From Planktothrix sp. FACHB-1365 (lineage in GTDB: Bacteria; Cyanobacteriota; Cyanobacteriia; Cyanobacteriales; Microcoleaceae): a DNA stretch of 51,839 bases. Where the stretch lies: assembly GCF_014697575.1 (NCBI RefSeq), contig NZ_JACJSC010000041.1:1-51839 (forward strand), in the 5' to 3' direction. The notes beneath the pieces were generated by a model, which saw only the letters and a program-made list of their open reading frames with translations, did not search any database and was not told the origin of the DNA. Positions 43,289-51,839 of the stretch are shown one piece after another. A program made the position numbers and the translations under genes. Position 1 is the first letter of the stretch. Each line of letters opens with the position of its first letter.

Positions 43289-45121
43289 ATGTTAGAAATG
43301 CTTAGGAATCAACTAACGCATTTACGGATTGTTCAACGTCTTTTTAACTATTTAAAATCTGTGAATGTAGTTCCTGAATATAATAACACACTCAACCATT
43401 TATCTTATGAACTGTGGCGACATCATTTTTTGTCGGTGCGATTAAATCTGGCATTTTATATCGGGATTTGTATTTATTTTAGTGCTGTTTTAATTAATTT
43501 ATTGCAATTTATTCTTTGGAAGCAAAAATTTTTAGATCAAACGTTATATTTACAAATCTGTGCATCTTTGGGACTACTAATTTGTTTAAAATTATTAAAA
43601 ACACCTTGGGGAAATCAACATTTAGGTTATCTATTTTTAGGATTATCAATTTCCCTTGAATTAACAAAACAAATTATTCAAACGGTCAATGGAAATGTTA
43701 GCCCGAATTTATTTGGTTGGGTGTTAACCTTTGTGAGTCAAGCAACATTAATTCCCGTGCGATTAATCTTGCATTTAACCTCCCAATTGATTATCTTAGG
43801 CTATTATTTTGGAATCAATAAATTACTCGGTCATAAAATTATTCCTTCTAACTATGATTCCTTAATGTTATTATTATTTTTATTTTGGACTTGTTTAATT
43901 TGTAATTTGTCCGTTTACTTGTATGAAAACTTACAACGAACTTGGTTTAATTCGCGGCAAAAATTAGAACAAGCTTATGAGCAACTAACCCTAACAGAAG
44001 CCAAATATCGCAGCATTTTTGAAAATTCCTTAGAAGGGTTATTCCAATCTACTCCTGACGGACATTTTATTAGTGCTAATCCCGCACTCGCCAGAATTTA
44101 TGGCTATTCATCCCCAGAAGATTTAATCCAAAATCTTTCCCATATCCCCGATCAAATTTATGTTAATCCCCAACGACGAGAAGAATTTGTCCGTCTAATT
44201 AATGAACAGGGAACAGTTTTAGGGTTTGAATCTGAAGTTTACCGTTCTGATGGGAGTATTATTTGGATTTCTGAAAATGCTAGAGTCATTCGAGATTCAC
44301 TGGGAAAAATTATTGCTTATGAGGGAGATGTCAAAGATATTACTCAGCGCAAATATTCTGAAGCAGAAATTCACAAAGCGTTACACCAAGAAAAAGAATT
44401 AAATCAACTTAAATCTCGATTTGTCTCCATGATTTCCCATGAATTTCGTACCCCCTTAACAACAATTTTAGCATCCGCAGAAGCTTTAGAACATTATAGC
44501 CATAAATGGGATGAAGAGAAGAACTTAACTTATTTACGACGAATTCAAACAACGGTTCACCATTTGACAGAACTCTTAAATGAGGTATTATTAATTGGTC
44601 AAGGAGAAGCCCACAAAATCCCCTTTCATCCCAGTTTAATTAACTTAGAATATTTTTGTTTTACTTTAATTCAAGAGATGCAGGTTGGCTTAGATGATCA
44701 AAAACATTTACATTTTATTTCTCCTAAATCTGACTTGCTCTCTTCCTCAACTTTACCCATTCTAGTGTATTTAGATGAAAAACTCTTACGACACATTTTA
44801 TATAACTTAATTACCAATGCGATTAAATACTCTCCCCAAGGGGGAAATATCGAATTAAAATTAAATTATAATCTTAATCAAGCTATTTTAACACTAAAAG
44901 ATCAAGGGATTGGGATTCCGATAGAAGACCAACAGCATTTATTTGAACCCTTTCATCGGGCAAAAAATGTCGGGGTAATTCCCGGTACTGGATTAGGGTT
45001 AACTATCGTTAAAAAATCCGTTGAAATTCAAGGAGGTATGATTTATATTGAAAGTCAAATCAATTTGGGAACAACAGTAACTCTCATTTTTCCCTTATCA
45101 AATCAAGAGCATAACCCATGA
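43289..45121 (+). CDS. PAS-domain sensor histidine kinase
   Basis: A 610-aa membrane kinase. About six hydrophobic segments fill residues ~48-210, with no recognised ligand domain, followed by a coiled stretch (WFNSRQKLEQAYEQLTLTEAKYRS) and a PAS/PAC domain (~235-350: FENSLEGLFQSTPDGHF...YEGDVKDITQRKYSE). The HisKA box MISHEFRTPLTT contains His384, the predicted phosphorylation site. The ATPase has ILYNLITNAIKYSPQGG (N box), DQGIGI (G1) and GTGLGLTIVKKS (G2). It overlaps the following receiver-kinase gene by four bases (ATGA), so the two are translationally coupled and probably form one signalling pair. Stimulus unknown. Confidence 0.92.
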   Translation: MLEMLRNQLTHLRIVQRLFNYLKSVNVVPEYNNTLNHLSYELWRHHFLSVRLNLAFYIGICIYFSAVLINLLQFILWKQKFLDQTLYLQICASLGLLICLKLLKTPWGNQHLGYLFLGLSISLELTKQIIQTVNGNVSPNLFGWVLTFVSQATLIPVRLILHLTSQLIILGYYFGINKLLGHKIIPSNYDSLMLLLFLFWTCLICNLSVYLYENLQRTWFNSRQKLEQAYEQLTLTEAKYRSIFENSLEGLFQSTPDGHFISANPALARIYGYSSPEDLIQNLSHIPDQIYVNPQRREEFVRLINEQGTVLGFESEVYRSDGSIIWISENARVIRDSLGKIIAYEGDVKDITQRKYSEAEIHKALHQEKELNQLKSRFVSMISHEFRTPLTTILASAEALEHYSHKWDEEKNLTYLRRIQTTVHHLTELLNEVLLIGQGEAHKIPFHPSLINLEYFCFTLIQEMQVGLDDQKHLHFISPKSDLLSSSTLPILVYLDEKLLRHILYNLITNAIKYSPQGGNIELKLNYNLNQAILTLKDQGIGIPIEDQQHLFEPFHRAKNVGVIPGTGLGLTIVKKSVEIQGGMIYIESQINLGTTVTLIFPLSNQEHNP

Positions 45122-46218
45122 AAAAAGTATTAGTCATAGAAGATGATCTCAACGTTCGTTCTATTATTTTAGATATCTTGGAAGCTGAAGAATTTTTAGG
45201 AATTGGTGCAGAGAATGGAGAAAGGGGGATAAAATTAGCCAGAGAAATTTTACCAGATTTAATTATTTGTGATGTCATGATGCCGGGATTAGATGGACAT
45301 CAAGTTTTAGAAGAATTAAGACAGTCTAAATCTACAGCAACCATTCCTTTTATTTTTTTAACGGCTAAATCAACAACGGCTGATTTTCGCTATGGGATGA
45401 ATTTAGGTGCTGATGATTATCTTAGTAAACCTTTTACACACCAAGATTTATTAGAAGCTATCCATAGCCGGATTCAAAAATACCAATTTTTTGAACAAAA
45501 AGCACAAGAACAATTGGATGAGTTATGTAATAAGATTACCCTGTCTCTTCCCCATGAATTAAGAACTCCCTTGAATGGAATTATCGGAACTACACAACTG
45601 TTAATCGCAGATTTTGAGGAAATGGCACCGGATGAAATTCAAGAGATGTTAGGAAATATTAGTCTGTCTGCGACTCGTTTATATCGACTGACCTGTAATT
45701 TTCTCCTGTATGCTGATTTAGAATTATTAGAACGAGATCCGCAAAGATCTCAATATTTTCCTAAAGGGTTTATTTCAGATCCTGAACGTTTAATTAGAAG
45801 CATTATTGAGAGTAAAATTCACGAGATTAAAGGAAATTCCCTAAATTCAGGTTTAGAAATCGAGAAATGTGATGTTAATATTCCTGAAGAAATTTTTAAT
45901 AAAATAACAGAAGAATTAATTGATAATATGATTAAATTTTCGGCTAATAATACTCAGATTGTTGTTAAAGGATATCAAATTTTTAATTATTATTATCTGG
46001 AATTTATTAATATAGGACGGGGAATGACCGCCGAACAAATTGCTAAAGTTGGAGCTTATCAGCAATTTGAACGTCGGATTTATGAACAGCAAGGATCAGG
46101 ATTAGGATTGATTCTGGTTAAACGTTTAGTTCAGTTTTATCAAGGAAGACTAGAAATTGAAAGCACCCTTGGAAAAACAACAATTGTACGAGTTATTTTG
46201 TCAACGGTTTCCCGTTAA
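45118..46218 (+). CDS. Hybrid response regulator with histidine-kinase module
   Basis: A 366-aa protein. An N-terminal receiver domain (~1-120) has the phosphoacceptor Asp52 in LIICDVMMPGLDGH, the Thr/Ala and Lys residues (FLTAKS, SKPFTHQDL). A second HisKA-like box, LPHELRTPLNG, has His146, and a HATPase region follows (EELIDNMIKFSANN; GSGLGLILVKR). There is no DNA-binding domain, so output is by phosphotransfer or protein contact. The order receiver-then-kinase without PAS is typical of cyanobacterial hybrid regulators. The start ATG overlaps the kinase stop. The last 26 bases overlap a convergent gene on the opposite strand. Confidence 0.9.
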   Translation: MKKVLVIEDDLNVRSIILDILEAEEFLGIGAENGERGIKLAREILPDLIICDVMMPGLDGHQVLEELRQSKSTATIPFIFLTAKSTTADFRYGMNLGADDYLSKPFTHQDLLEAIHSRIQKYQFFEQKAQEQLDELCNKITLSLPHELRTPLNGIIGTTQLLIADFEEMAPDEIQEMLGNISLSATRLYRLTCNFLLYADLELLERDPQRSQYFPKGFISDPERLIRSIIESKIHEIKGNSLNSGLEIEKCDVNIPEEIFNKITEELIDNMIKFSANNTQIVVKGYQIFNYYYLEFINIGRGMTAEQIAKVGAYQQFERRIYEQQGSGLGLILVKRLVQFYQGRLEIESTLGKTTIVRVILSTVSR

Positions 46219-46507
46219 TTTGATCGGTTTGATCTGTAAACAATTCTACTAAACCGACTGTACCGACAAAAAATGTATAAATTCCATATTGAAGTGGCTG
46301 TTGATTTTTTGAACTCGCATAATAACTGGCAATCAAGGCTTCAGCACTATGAATTGCAATGGCTAAACGTTCAATGATCACAATCCAGTTCAACCAATAG
46401 AAGTTGGCGGTGCTCAAAAATCCGGTTAGAAAATTCCAGAATTCTAAACCTAATGCACTGGTTAATAAAACAGTCGATAGCACTTTGATAAATTGAAAAA
46501 CTGGCAT
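46193..46507 (-). CDS. Small membrane protein, uncharacterised
   Basis: A 104-aa protein with three predicted membrane helices (FIKVLSTVLLTSALGLEFW; WLNWIVIIERLAIAIHSAEALIASYYA; YGIYTFFVGTVGLVELF). The conserved-looking 'RLAIAIHSAEALIASY' pattern suggests a real family present in cyanobacteria, but I cannot name it. Overlaps the convergent hybrid regulator gene by 26 bases. Start ATG 46507, no obvious ribosome site. Confidence 0.65.
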   Translation of the reverse strand: MPVFQFIKVLSTVLLTSALGLEFWNFLTGFLSTANFYWLNWIVIIERLAIAIHSAEALIASYYASSKNQQPLQYGIYTFFVGTVGLVELFTDQTDQINGKPLTK

Positions 46508-46521
46508 AATCCGAAAGTTGT

Positions 46522-46644
46522 CTAATCCGATGGAATCTCGATACTTGTCCCATTGGTGAAATTAAAACACTGACTTAAAATTTCACCGAGTTGTTGAGCT
46601 TCCTGGGGATGGGTAACGGGAGTAACGTGAAGTGATAAAGTCAT
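46522..46644 (-). pseudogene. Possible GNAT acetyltransferase remnant (N-terminal fragment)
   Basis: A 40-codon frame beginning MTLSLHVTPVTHPQEAQQLGE and continuing ILSQCFNFTNGTSIEIP, then a stop. This opening resembles the start of cyanobacterial Eis/GNAT-type acetyltransferases ('...HPQEAQQLGEILSQCFNF...'). Nothing after it continues the fold, so I read it as a truncated gene. It could instead be a small real gene. Confidence 0.4.
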
Positions 46645-46717
46645 CCTAGGGGAGGGTTGAACGTTTCTGCCCACAGAAATACCACAGTCGCTAGATTGTA
46701 GCAACTGTGGCTAGATC

Positions 46718-46736
46718 AGTTATCAGTTATCAGTTA
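46718..46736. repeat. Heptamer tandem repeat (STRR)
   Basis: CAGTTAT repeated about two and a half times (CAGTTATCAGTTATCAGTT). Confidence 0.75.
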
Positions 46737-46889
46737 CCTCTAATTGTAGCAGCAATCGCAAAATTTTTCTATACTGTTTTAATCAATATCCTAGATCAAC
46801 GGCGGAAGCTTGCTAGGAGTCTGTTGTGGCTGATGGCAGACTTTTCTTATACAATAGCAAGGGCATAACCTGATCACAACGTTGATTGA

Positions 46890-47936
46890 ATGGCAATTTC
46901 GTCTAATCTCGAACAAGAAATTGAGCAACAACCCCAGGTTTTACAAAGGCTGTTAACCTCGGAACGTCCCATTATCCAACAGCTAGTTACAGAATTACAT
47001 CGCCGCCAGATTTCTCAAGTTGTGATTGCGGCACGAGGAAGTAGTGATAATGCAGCCCGATATGCTCAATATGTGTTCGGTTCCCTGAATGGATTTTTAG
47101 TGAGTTTAGCGACACCGAGTTTATATAGTATTTATCAGCAAACGCCACAATTAAAAAATACATTAGTATTAGGAATTAGCCAAAGTGGTCAAAGTCCTGA
47201 TTTAGTAGCCGTATTAGCAGAAGCCCGTCTTCAAAAGGTTTTAACCGCCGCAATTACTAATTTTTACGACTCCCCCTTAGCCCAACAAGCAGATTATGTG
47301 ATTAACTTAAATGCAGGAGTAGAAAAATCTATTGCAGCGACTAAAACCTATACCACTGAATTATTAGCGATCGCTCTTTTAAGTGCAGAACTCTCTCAAC
47401 AATCAACAATCTTAAAAACGGTTCAAACTGTTCCTGAATTAGTCCAAACAACCTTAACCTTAAATCCAGAAATTAATCGTTTAGTAGAACGCTATCGCTA
47501 TATGAAACATTGCGTTGTCATTGGTCGAGGCTATAACTATGCAACGGCTTTTGAACTGGCTTTAAAACTTAAGGAATTAACCTATACTCTCGTTGAACCC
47601 TATAGCAGTGCTGACTTTTTGCATGGGCCTTTAGCCATTGTGGAACCTGGATTTCCTGTTTTTGTCATTGCGCCATCCGGGAAAGTTTTACCCGAACTAC
47701 AAGCCTTAATGCAAACTTTAAAACAACGGGAAGCTGAGTTAATTGTTATTAGCGATGATCAAGAAACCTTAAAATTTGCTCAAACTTCGTTAATTTTACC
47801 CCCTGATATTCCTGAATGGATTTCTCCTCTGGTTGCGATTATTCCCGGTCAATTATTTGCCTTGAATTTAGCTCTAACCCGTAATTATAATGTTGATCAC
47901 CCTCGTGGACTGCAAAAAGTAACGGAAACCCGCTAG
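46890..47936 (+). CDS. SIS-domain sugar isomerase/deaminase family protein
   Basis: A 348-aa protein with two SIS domains, the isomerase half of GlmS without the glutaminase domain. Visible: [17 protein letters not shown] and [17 protein letters not shown] (first SIS), [17 protein letters not shown], then [41 protein letters not shown] (second SIS) and [13 protein letters not shown] at the end. This length and pattern fit glucosamine-6-phosphate deaminase-like or agaS-like enzymes. Substrate unknown; amino-sugar use is likely. The gene stands alone with its own promoter region. Confidence 0.88.
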   Translation: MAISSNLEQEIEQQPQVLQRLLTSERPIIQQLVTELHRRQISQVVIAARGSSDNAARYAQYVFGSLNGFLVSLATPSLYSIYQQTPQLKNTLVLGISQSGQSPDLVAVLAEARLQKVLTAAITNFYDSPLAQQADYVINLNAGVEKSIAATKTYTTELLAIALLSAELSQQSTILKTVQTVPELVQTTLTLNPEINRLVERYRYMKHCVVIGRGYNYATAFELALKLKELTYTLVEPYSSADFLHGPLAIVEPGFPVFVIAPSGKVLPELQALMQTLKQREAELIVISDDQETLKFAQTSLILPPDIPEWISPLVAIIPGQLFALNLALTRNYNVDHPRGLQKVTETR

Positions 47937-48072
47937 GACAACCAGGAGAAAATTCCCCCCTTTGAATCGTAAATCCCGTACCTAAGTCTGAATGAACCAA
48001 AATTAAAAAAACGTTACATTATAGATAAAAGAACTGAAAAACTCCCACAATCAAGGAAGTAAGGGAATCCGT

Positions 48073-48089
48073 AAACAGATTATCTGTTT
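48073..48089. promoter_or_regulatory. Palindrome upstream of the DUF1517 gene, possible operator
   Basis: AAACAGAT-T-ATCTGTTT, two perfect 8-base arms, 54 bases before the DUF1517 ATG at 48144. Could be an operator or a hairpin in the leader. Confidence 0.4.
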
Positions 48090-48143
48090 CCTTCTGAAAG
48101 GGGATTTTCCAGTTTCCAGTCCTCAGAAAATGAGATGTGATTT

Positions 48144-49073
48144 ATGTTCAAAAAACTTTTAAAACCTTTAGCTGTTTTCAGTTTGGTTGCTGTTTTATTT
48201 TTTAGTCAAGCCGATGGAGCCTTAGCAGCCCGAAGTGGGGGACGCATTGGTGGAGGTTCCTTTAGAGCTCCCAGTCGTAGCTATAATCCTGGCCCTAGCC
48301 GTACTCCAGGGGGATATTATGGTGGGGGCGGGTTTGGATTTCCGTTTATTATTCCCTTCTTTGGGTTTGGCGGAGGCGGGTTATTTTCCCTGCTGATTTT
48401 TATGGCCATTGCGGGGTTCATCTTCAGAAGTTTTCGGTCAACGATGGGACAAGATGAACTGGGAGGATACAGCAGCAACCCAACGGTGTCTGTAGCTCGT
48501 TTACAAGTGGGGTTACTGGCTCAAGCGAGAACATTACAAGCCGATTTAGACCGTATAGCCCAAACCGCCGATACAGGTTCCGCAGCCGGTCGAGCCCAAG
48601 TCTTACAGGAAACCACCTTAGCATTGTTACGCCATCCCGAATATTGGGCCTATGGCTCTTCCCAGTCCGAACAAGCGGGAATGAATTCCGCCGAAGCTAA
48701 ATTTAATCAATGGGCCTTAGCAGAACGCAGTAAATTTACGGAAGAAACGCTGTCTAATGTTAACAATCAGTTAATCGGTGGGGTAGCTCCGAGTCTGACT
48801 GGAAATAACGCGAATTTAGTTAATCAAACTGGCGATTTAACCCCAACGGAAAACGAATATATTGTGGTAACGTTAGTTGTCGGAACATTAGGACAAATTC
48901 AACTTCCTAAAGTTAATAGTCCTGAAACCTTACGTCAAGCCTTAAGTCGGTTAGGTTCCGTTGGAAGTGAACAATTATTAGCTGTAGAAATTCTCTGGAC
49001 ACCTCAAGCCAGTGGGGATACTCTCAGCACCGATGATATGCTGGCTTACTATCCCAATTTAACCTTAGTTTAA
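48144..49073 (+). CDS. DUF1517 family protein
   Basis: A 309-aa exported protein found in cyanobacteria and plastids. A signal peptide (1-~28, ending ALAA) is followed by a Gly/Ser/Tyr-rich stretch (~30-62) that includes GGGGFGFPFIIPFFGFGGGG, a membrane helix (FSLLIFMAIAGFIFRSF, ~78-95), then a soluble domain (VARLQVGLLAQARTLQADLDRIAQTADT; YIVVTLVVGTLGQIQLPKVNSPETLRQALSRLG...AVEILWTPQASGDTLSTDDML). The DUF1517 domain is thought to act in thylakoid membranes; its biochemical role is not settled. A clear promoter zone precedes it. Confidence 0.9.
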   Translation: MFKKLLKPLAVFSLVAVLFFSQADGALAARSGGRIGGGSFRAPSRSYNPGPSRTPGGYYGGGGFGFPFIIPFFGFGGGGLFSLLIFMAIAGFIFRSFRSTMGQDELGGYSSNPTVSVARLQVGLLAQARTLQADLDRIAQTADTGSAAGRAQVLQETTLALLRHPEYWAYGSSQSEQAGMNSAEAKFNQWALAERSKFTEETLSNVNNQLIGGVAPSLTGNNANLVNQTGDLTPTENEYIVVTLVVGTLGQIQLPKVNSPETLRQALSRLGSVGSEQLLAVEILWTPQASGDTLSTDDMLAYYPNLTLV

Positions 49074-49117
49074 TCTTAGTTAGTTTAATCTTAGGGTGGG
49101 CATAGCCCACCTTATTA

Positions 49118-49208
49118 TTTTATGAAATCCCATTAGCCCCCCTGTAGAGACTAGCCATGCTTAGTCTCTACAGGGGGAATTTGTAGCCAACATTTAGGGA
49201 TTTCATAT
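49118..49208. repeat. GTAGAGAC palindrome, second copy, nested inverted repeat
   Basis: CCCCCTGTAGAGACTA (49138-49153) and its complement (49162-49177) flank an 8-base loop. An outer pair TATGAAATCCC and GGGATTTCATA encloses it. Same family as 18808-18841, whose flanks also match (TATGAAATCC and TGTAGC-AACATTT). Confidence 0.85.
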
Positions 49209-49260
49209 TAGGGATAAACAGAAAACTCTTTTCTTGGCTGTTCCCTTTACCCCGATTTAA

Positions 49261-49290
49261 AACAAAAAGAGGTGACATCAGCCACCTCCT
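49261..49290 (-). terminator. Intrinsic terminator after groEL
   Basis: On the minus strand: GAGGTG-GCTGATGT-CACCTC followed by TTTTTGTTTT. Ends the groES-groEL transcript. Confidence 0.85.
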
Positions 49291-49315
49291 TTAAGATTAC
49301 AAATTAATCATCGAA

Positions 49316-50971
<1,656 letters not shown>

Positions 50972-51078
50972 TTAGGTTAATAGTAAAAACGAATTCGGAA
51001 AAAGATGGATTGAGGGTTTAACGAGTCAGATCGTGGAACACCAGTGTGGTGTACGATCTAAAAGGTTGAAAACGCAAC

Positions 51079-51390
51079 TTAGCTGACGATGGCTAAGATA
51101 TCTTTTTCAGCTAAGAGAACAAATTCGTCGCTGCCGAGTTTGACGTCAGTGCCAGCGTATTTAGAATAAAGAACTTTGTCACCGACTTTAACTTCTAATT
51201 CGGAGCGAGAACCATCATCATTCCGTTTGCCAGGGCCAACTGCCACGACTTCGCCCACTTGGGGTTTTTCTTTGGCGGTGTCAGGCAATAAAATCCCACC
51301 TGCGGTTTTTTCTTCAGACGCACTTACTTTGACGAAAACGCGCTCACCTAATGGTTTAACGGTTGATACGCTTAGAGATACAGCAGCCAT
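51079..51390 (-). CDS. groES: Co-chaperonin GroES
   Basis: A 103-aa Hsp10. [36 protein letters not shown] carries the mobile loop ([10 protein letters not shown]) that contacts GroEL, and the end has the standard [37 protein letters not shown] nine bases before the ATG supports the start. First gene of the groESL operon. Confidence 0.97.
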   Translation of the reverse strand: MAAVSLSVSTVKPLGERVFVKVSASEEKTAGGILLPDTAKEKPQVGEVVAVGPGKRNDDGSRSELEVKVGDKVLYSKYAGTDVKLGSDEFVLLAEKDILAIVS

Positions 51391-51459
51391 TCATTAGCCT
51401 CCAGTTCACAGCAATAATTGGGAACGAGAGTTGTGTTACTTCCTTTGAGAAATTTCACA

Positions 51460-51486
51460 TTAGCACTCTCAACTCCTGAGTGCTAA
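51460..51486. promoter_or_regulatory. CIRCE operator upstream of groESL
   Basis: TTAGCACTC (51460-51468), nine-base spacer, GAGTGCTAA (51478-51486): the exact CIRCE inverted repeat bound by the heat-shock repressor HrcA. It lies 70 bases before the groES ATG, in the 5' leader or promoter region. Confidence 0.97.
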
Positions 51487-51542
51487 TTTAGCGAAAATAC
51501 CCCACCCATTGCAACAACCTAATTTGTACGGGTTTCCGAACA

Positions 51543-51684
51543 GAGGGGATGAGGGGACGGGGGGACGGGGGGATGAGGGGATGAGGGGATGAGGGGATGA
51601 GGGGATGAGGGGATGAGGGGATGAGGGGATGAGGGGATGAGGGGATGAGGGGATGAGGGGATGAGGGGATGAGGGGATGAGGGG
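51543..51684. repeat. 8-bp G-rich minisatellite
   Basis: About seventeen tandem copies of GGGGATGA, with two GGGGGACG-type variants at the left end. The unit is 8 bases, so it does not keep a reading frame in steps of one copy; it reads as repeating SPHPLIP on the minus strand, which I do not treat as a protein. The long G-runs on one strand could form G-quadruplexes. It lies just upstream of the groESL promoter. Confidence 0.92.
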
Positions 51685-51721
51685 AAATCATTGACTGCTG
51701 TACGGACAAGGCTGTTGACAC

Positions 51722-51746
51722 TCCTCGCGAATCAAGCGACGAGGAT
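51722..51746. repeat. Imperfect hairpin, possible IS200/IS605-type right end
   Basis: CCTCGCG and CGACGAGG form a bulged stem near the stop of the partial minus-strand gene at the window edge. On the minus strand it reads GAATCCTCGTCGC...CGCGAGGAGTGTCAA, the style of subterminal hairpin that follows tnpB in cyanobacterial IS200/IS605 elements. Tentative. Confidence 0.4.
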
Positions 51747-51748
51747 TC

Positions 51749-51838
51749 TTAAGTAGTCCAAATACGAACTCTTAATGGCGTAGTCAATGCACCACTACTG
51801 ACTCCATCGAGATTTAATCCCAATGTTGCCGATACTTT
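51749..51838 (-). CDS. C-terminal end of a gene running off the window
   Basis: 29 codons on the minus strand, open to the window edge and ending TAA: the product ends LDGVSSGALTTPLRVRIWTT. Too short to identify. The hairpin right after the stop hints at an IS200/IS605-type tnpB gene, but this is not established. Confidence 0.4.
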   Translation of the reverse strand, partial: KVSATLGLNLDGVSSGALTTPLRVRIWTT

Positions 51839-51839
51839 A

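Noticed and set aside
51543-51684. CRISPR array
   Set aside because: The 8-bp units are directly tandem with no spacers and no cas genes nearby.
51488-51721. A 77-codon frame with repeated SPHPLIP on the minus strand
   Set aside because: It is the translation of the 8-bp minisatellite; the unit is not a multiple of three and no start context is present.

Overview
The window comes from a filamentous, low-GC cyanobacterium of the Planktothrix/Oscillatoria/Microcoleus type. Evidence: carboxysome shell genes ccmK3 and ccmK4, a high-light-inducible (HLIP) protein, the chlorophyll-pathway cyclase gene acsF, a DUF1517 protein, a CIRCE-controlled groESL operon, HIP1 octamers (GCGATCGC), heptamer tandem repeats and GTAGAGAC palindromes. 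The genus is an inference from gene content and style; no 16S gene is present.

Layout. 1-4 kb: small hypotheticals and two envelope glycosyltransferases (GT2 and GT39-like). 4.2-7 kb: a secreted, internally duplicated CBM/Ig/SGNH/RTX protein. 7.2-12.1 kb: PRC-barrel protein, LD-carboxypeptidase, GT4 glycosyltransferase, ccmK4 and ccmK3, mtnA. 12.3-18.6 kb: a 41-aa conserved small protein, HLIP overlapping sdhB, hypothetical proteins, and a COG0701 permease with its TIGR03943 partner. 18.9-22.3 kb: a RecQ helicase with a C-terminal phosphoribosyltransferase-like domain followed 18 bases later by a DprA-like protein, which looks like a ShosTA-type defence module. 22.3-25.1 kb: NmrA-like SDR, TM2 protein, a decayed transposase and an ECF sigma factor.

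25.3-41.8 kb is the most unusual part. A strongly folded RNA element (possibly a stand-alone HEARO/IscB-type RNA) precedes seven same-strand genes that are visibly richer in G+C than the rest. Six encode large beta-rich proteins of 518-956 residues without signal peptides or membrane segments. They share a recurring module with an aromatic 'FYYIP' strand followed by 'DGKP' and a hydrophobic strand. The seventh encodes a two-part protein: an N-terminal half that resembles ABBA-type aromatic prenyltransferases and a C-terminal squalene-cyclase-like alpha/alpha barrel with QW repeats and a DADS version of the DXDD acid motif. I do not recognise this set as a described system. It appears to be a laterally acquired locus, perhaps controlled by the adjacent divergent ECF sigma factor. 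It also carries a 143-bp MITE with 18-bp terminal inverted repeats and a 10-bp direct repeat at its borders.

42-51.8 kb returns to ordinary cyanobacterial chromosome: acsF, a PAS histidine kinase overlapping an unusual receiver-kinase, a small membrane protein, a GNAT remnant, a SIS-domain protein, a DUF1517 protein, groEL and groES with CIRCE, an 8-bp G-rich minisatellite, and the end of a gene that may belong to an IS200/IS605-type element.
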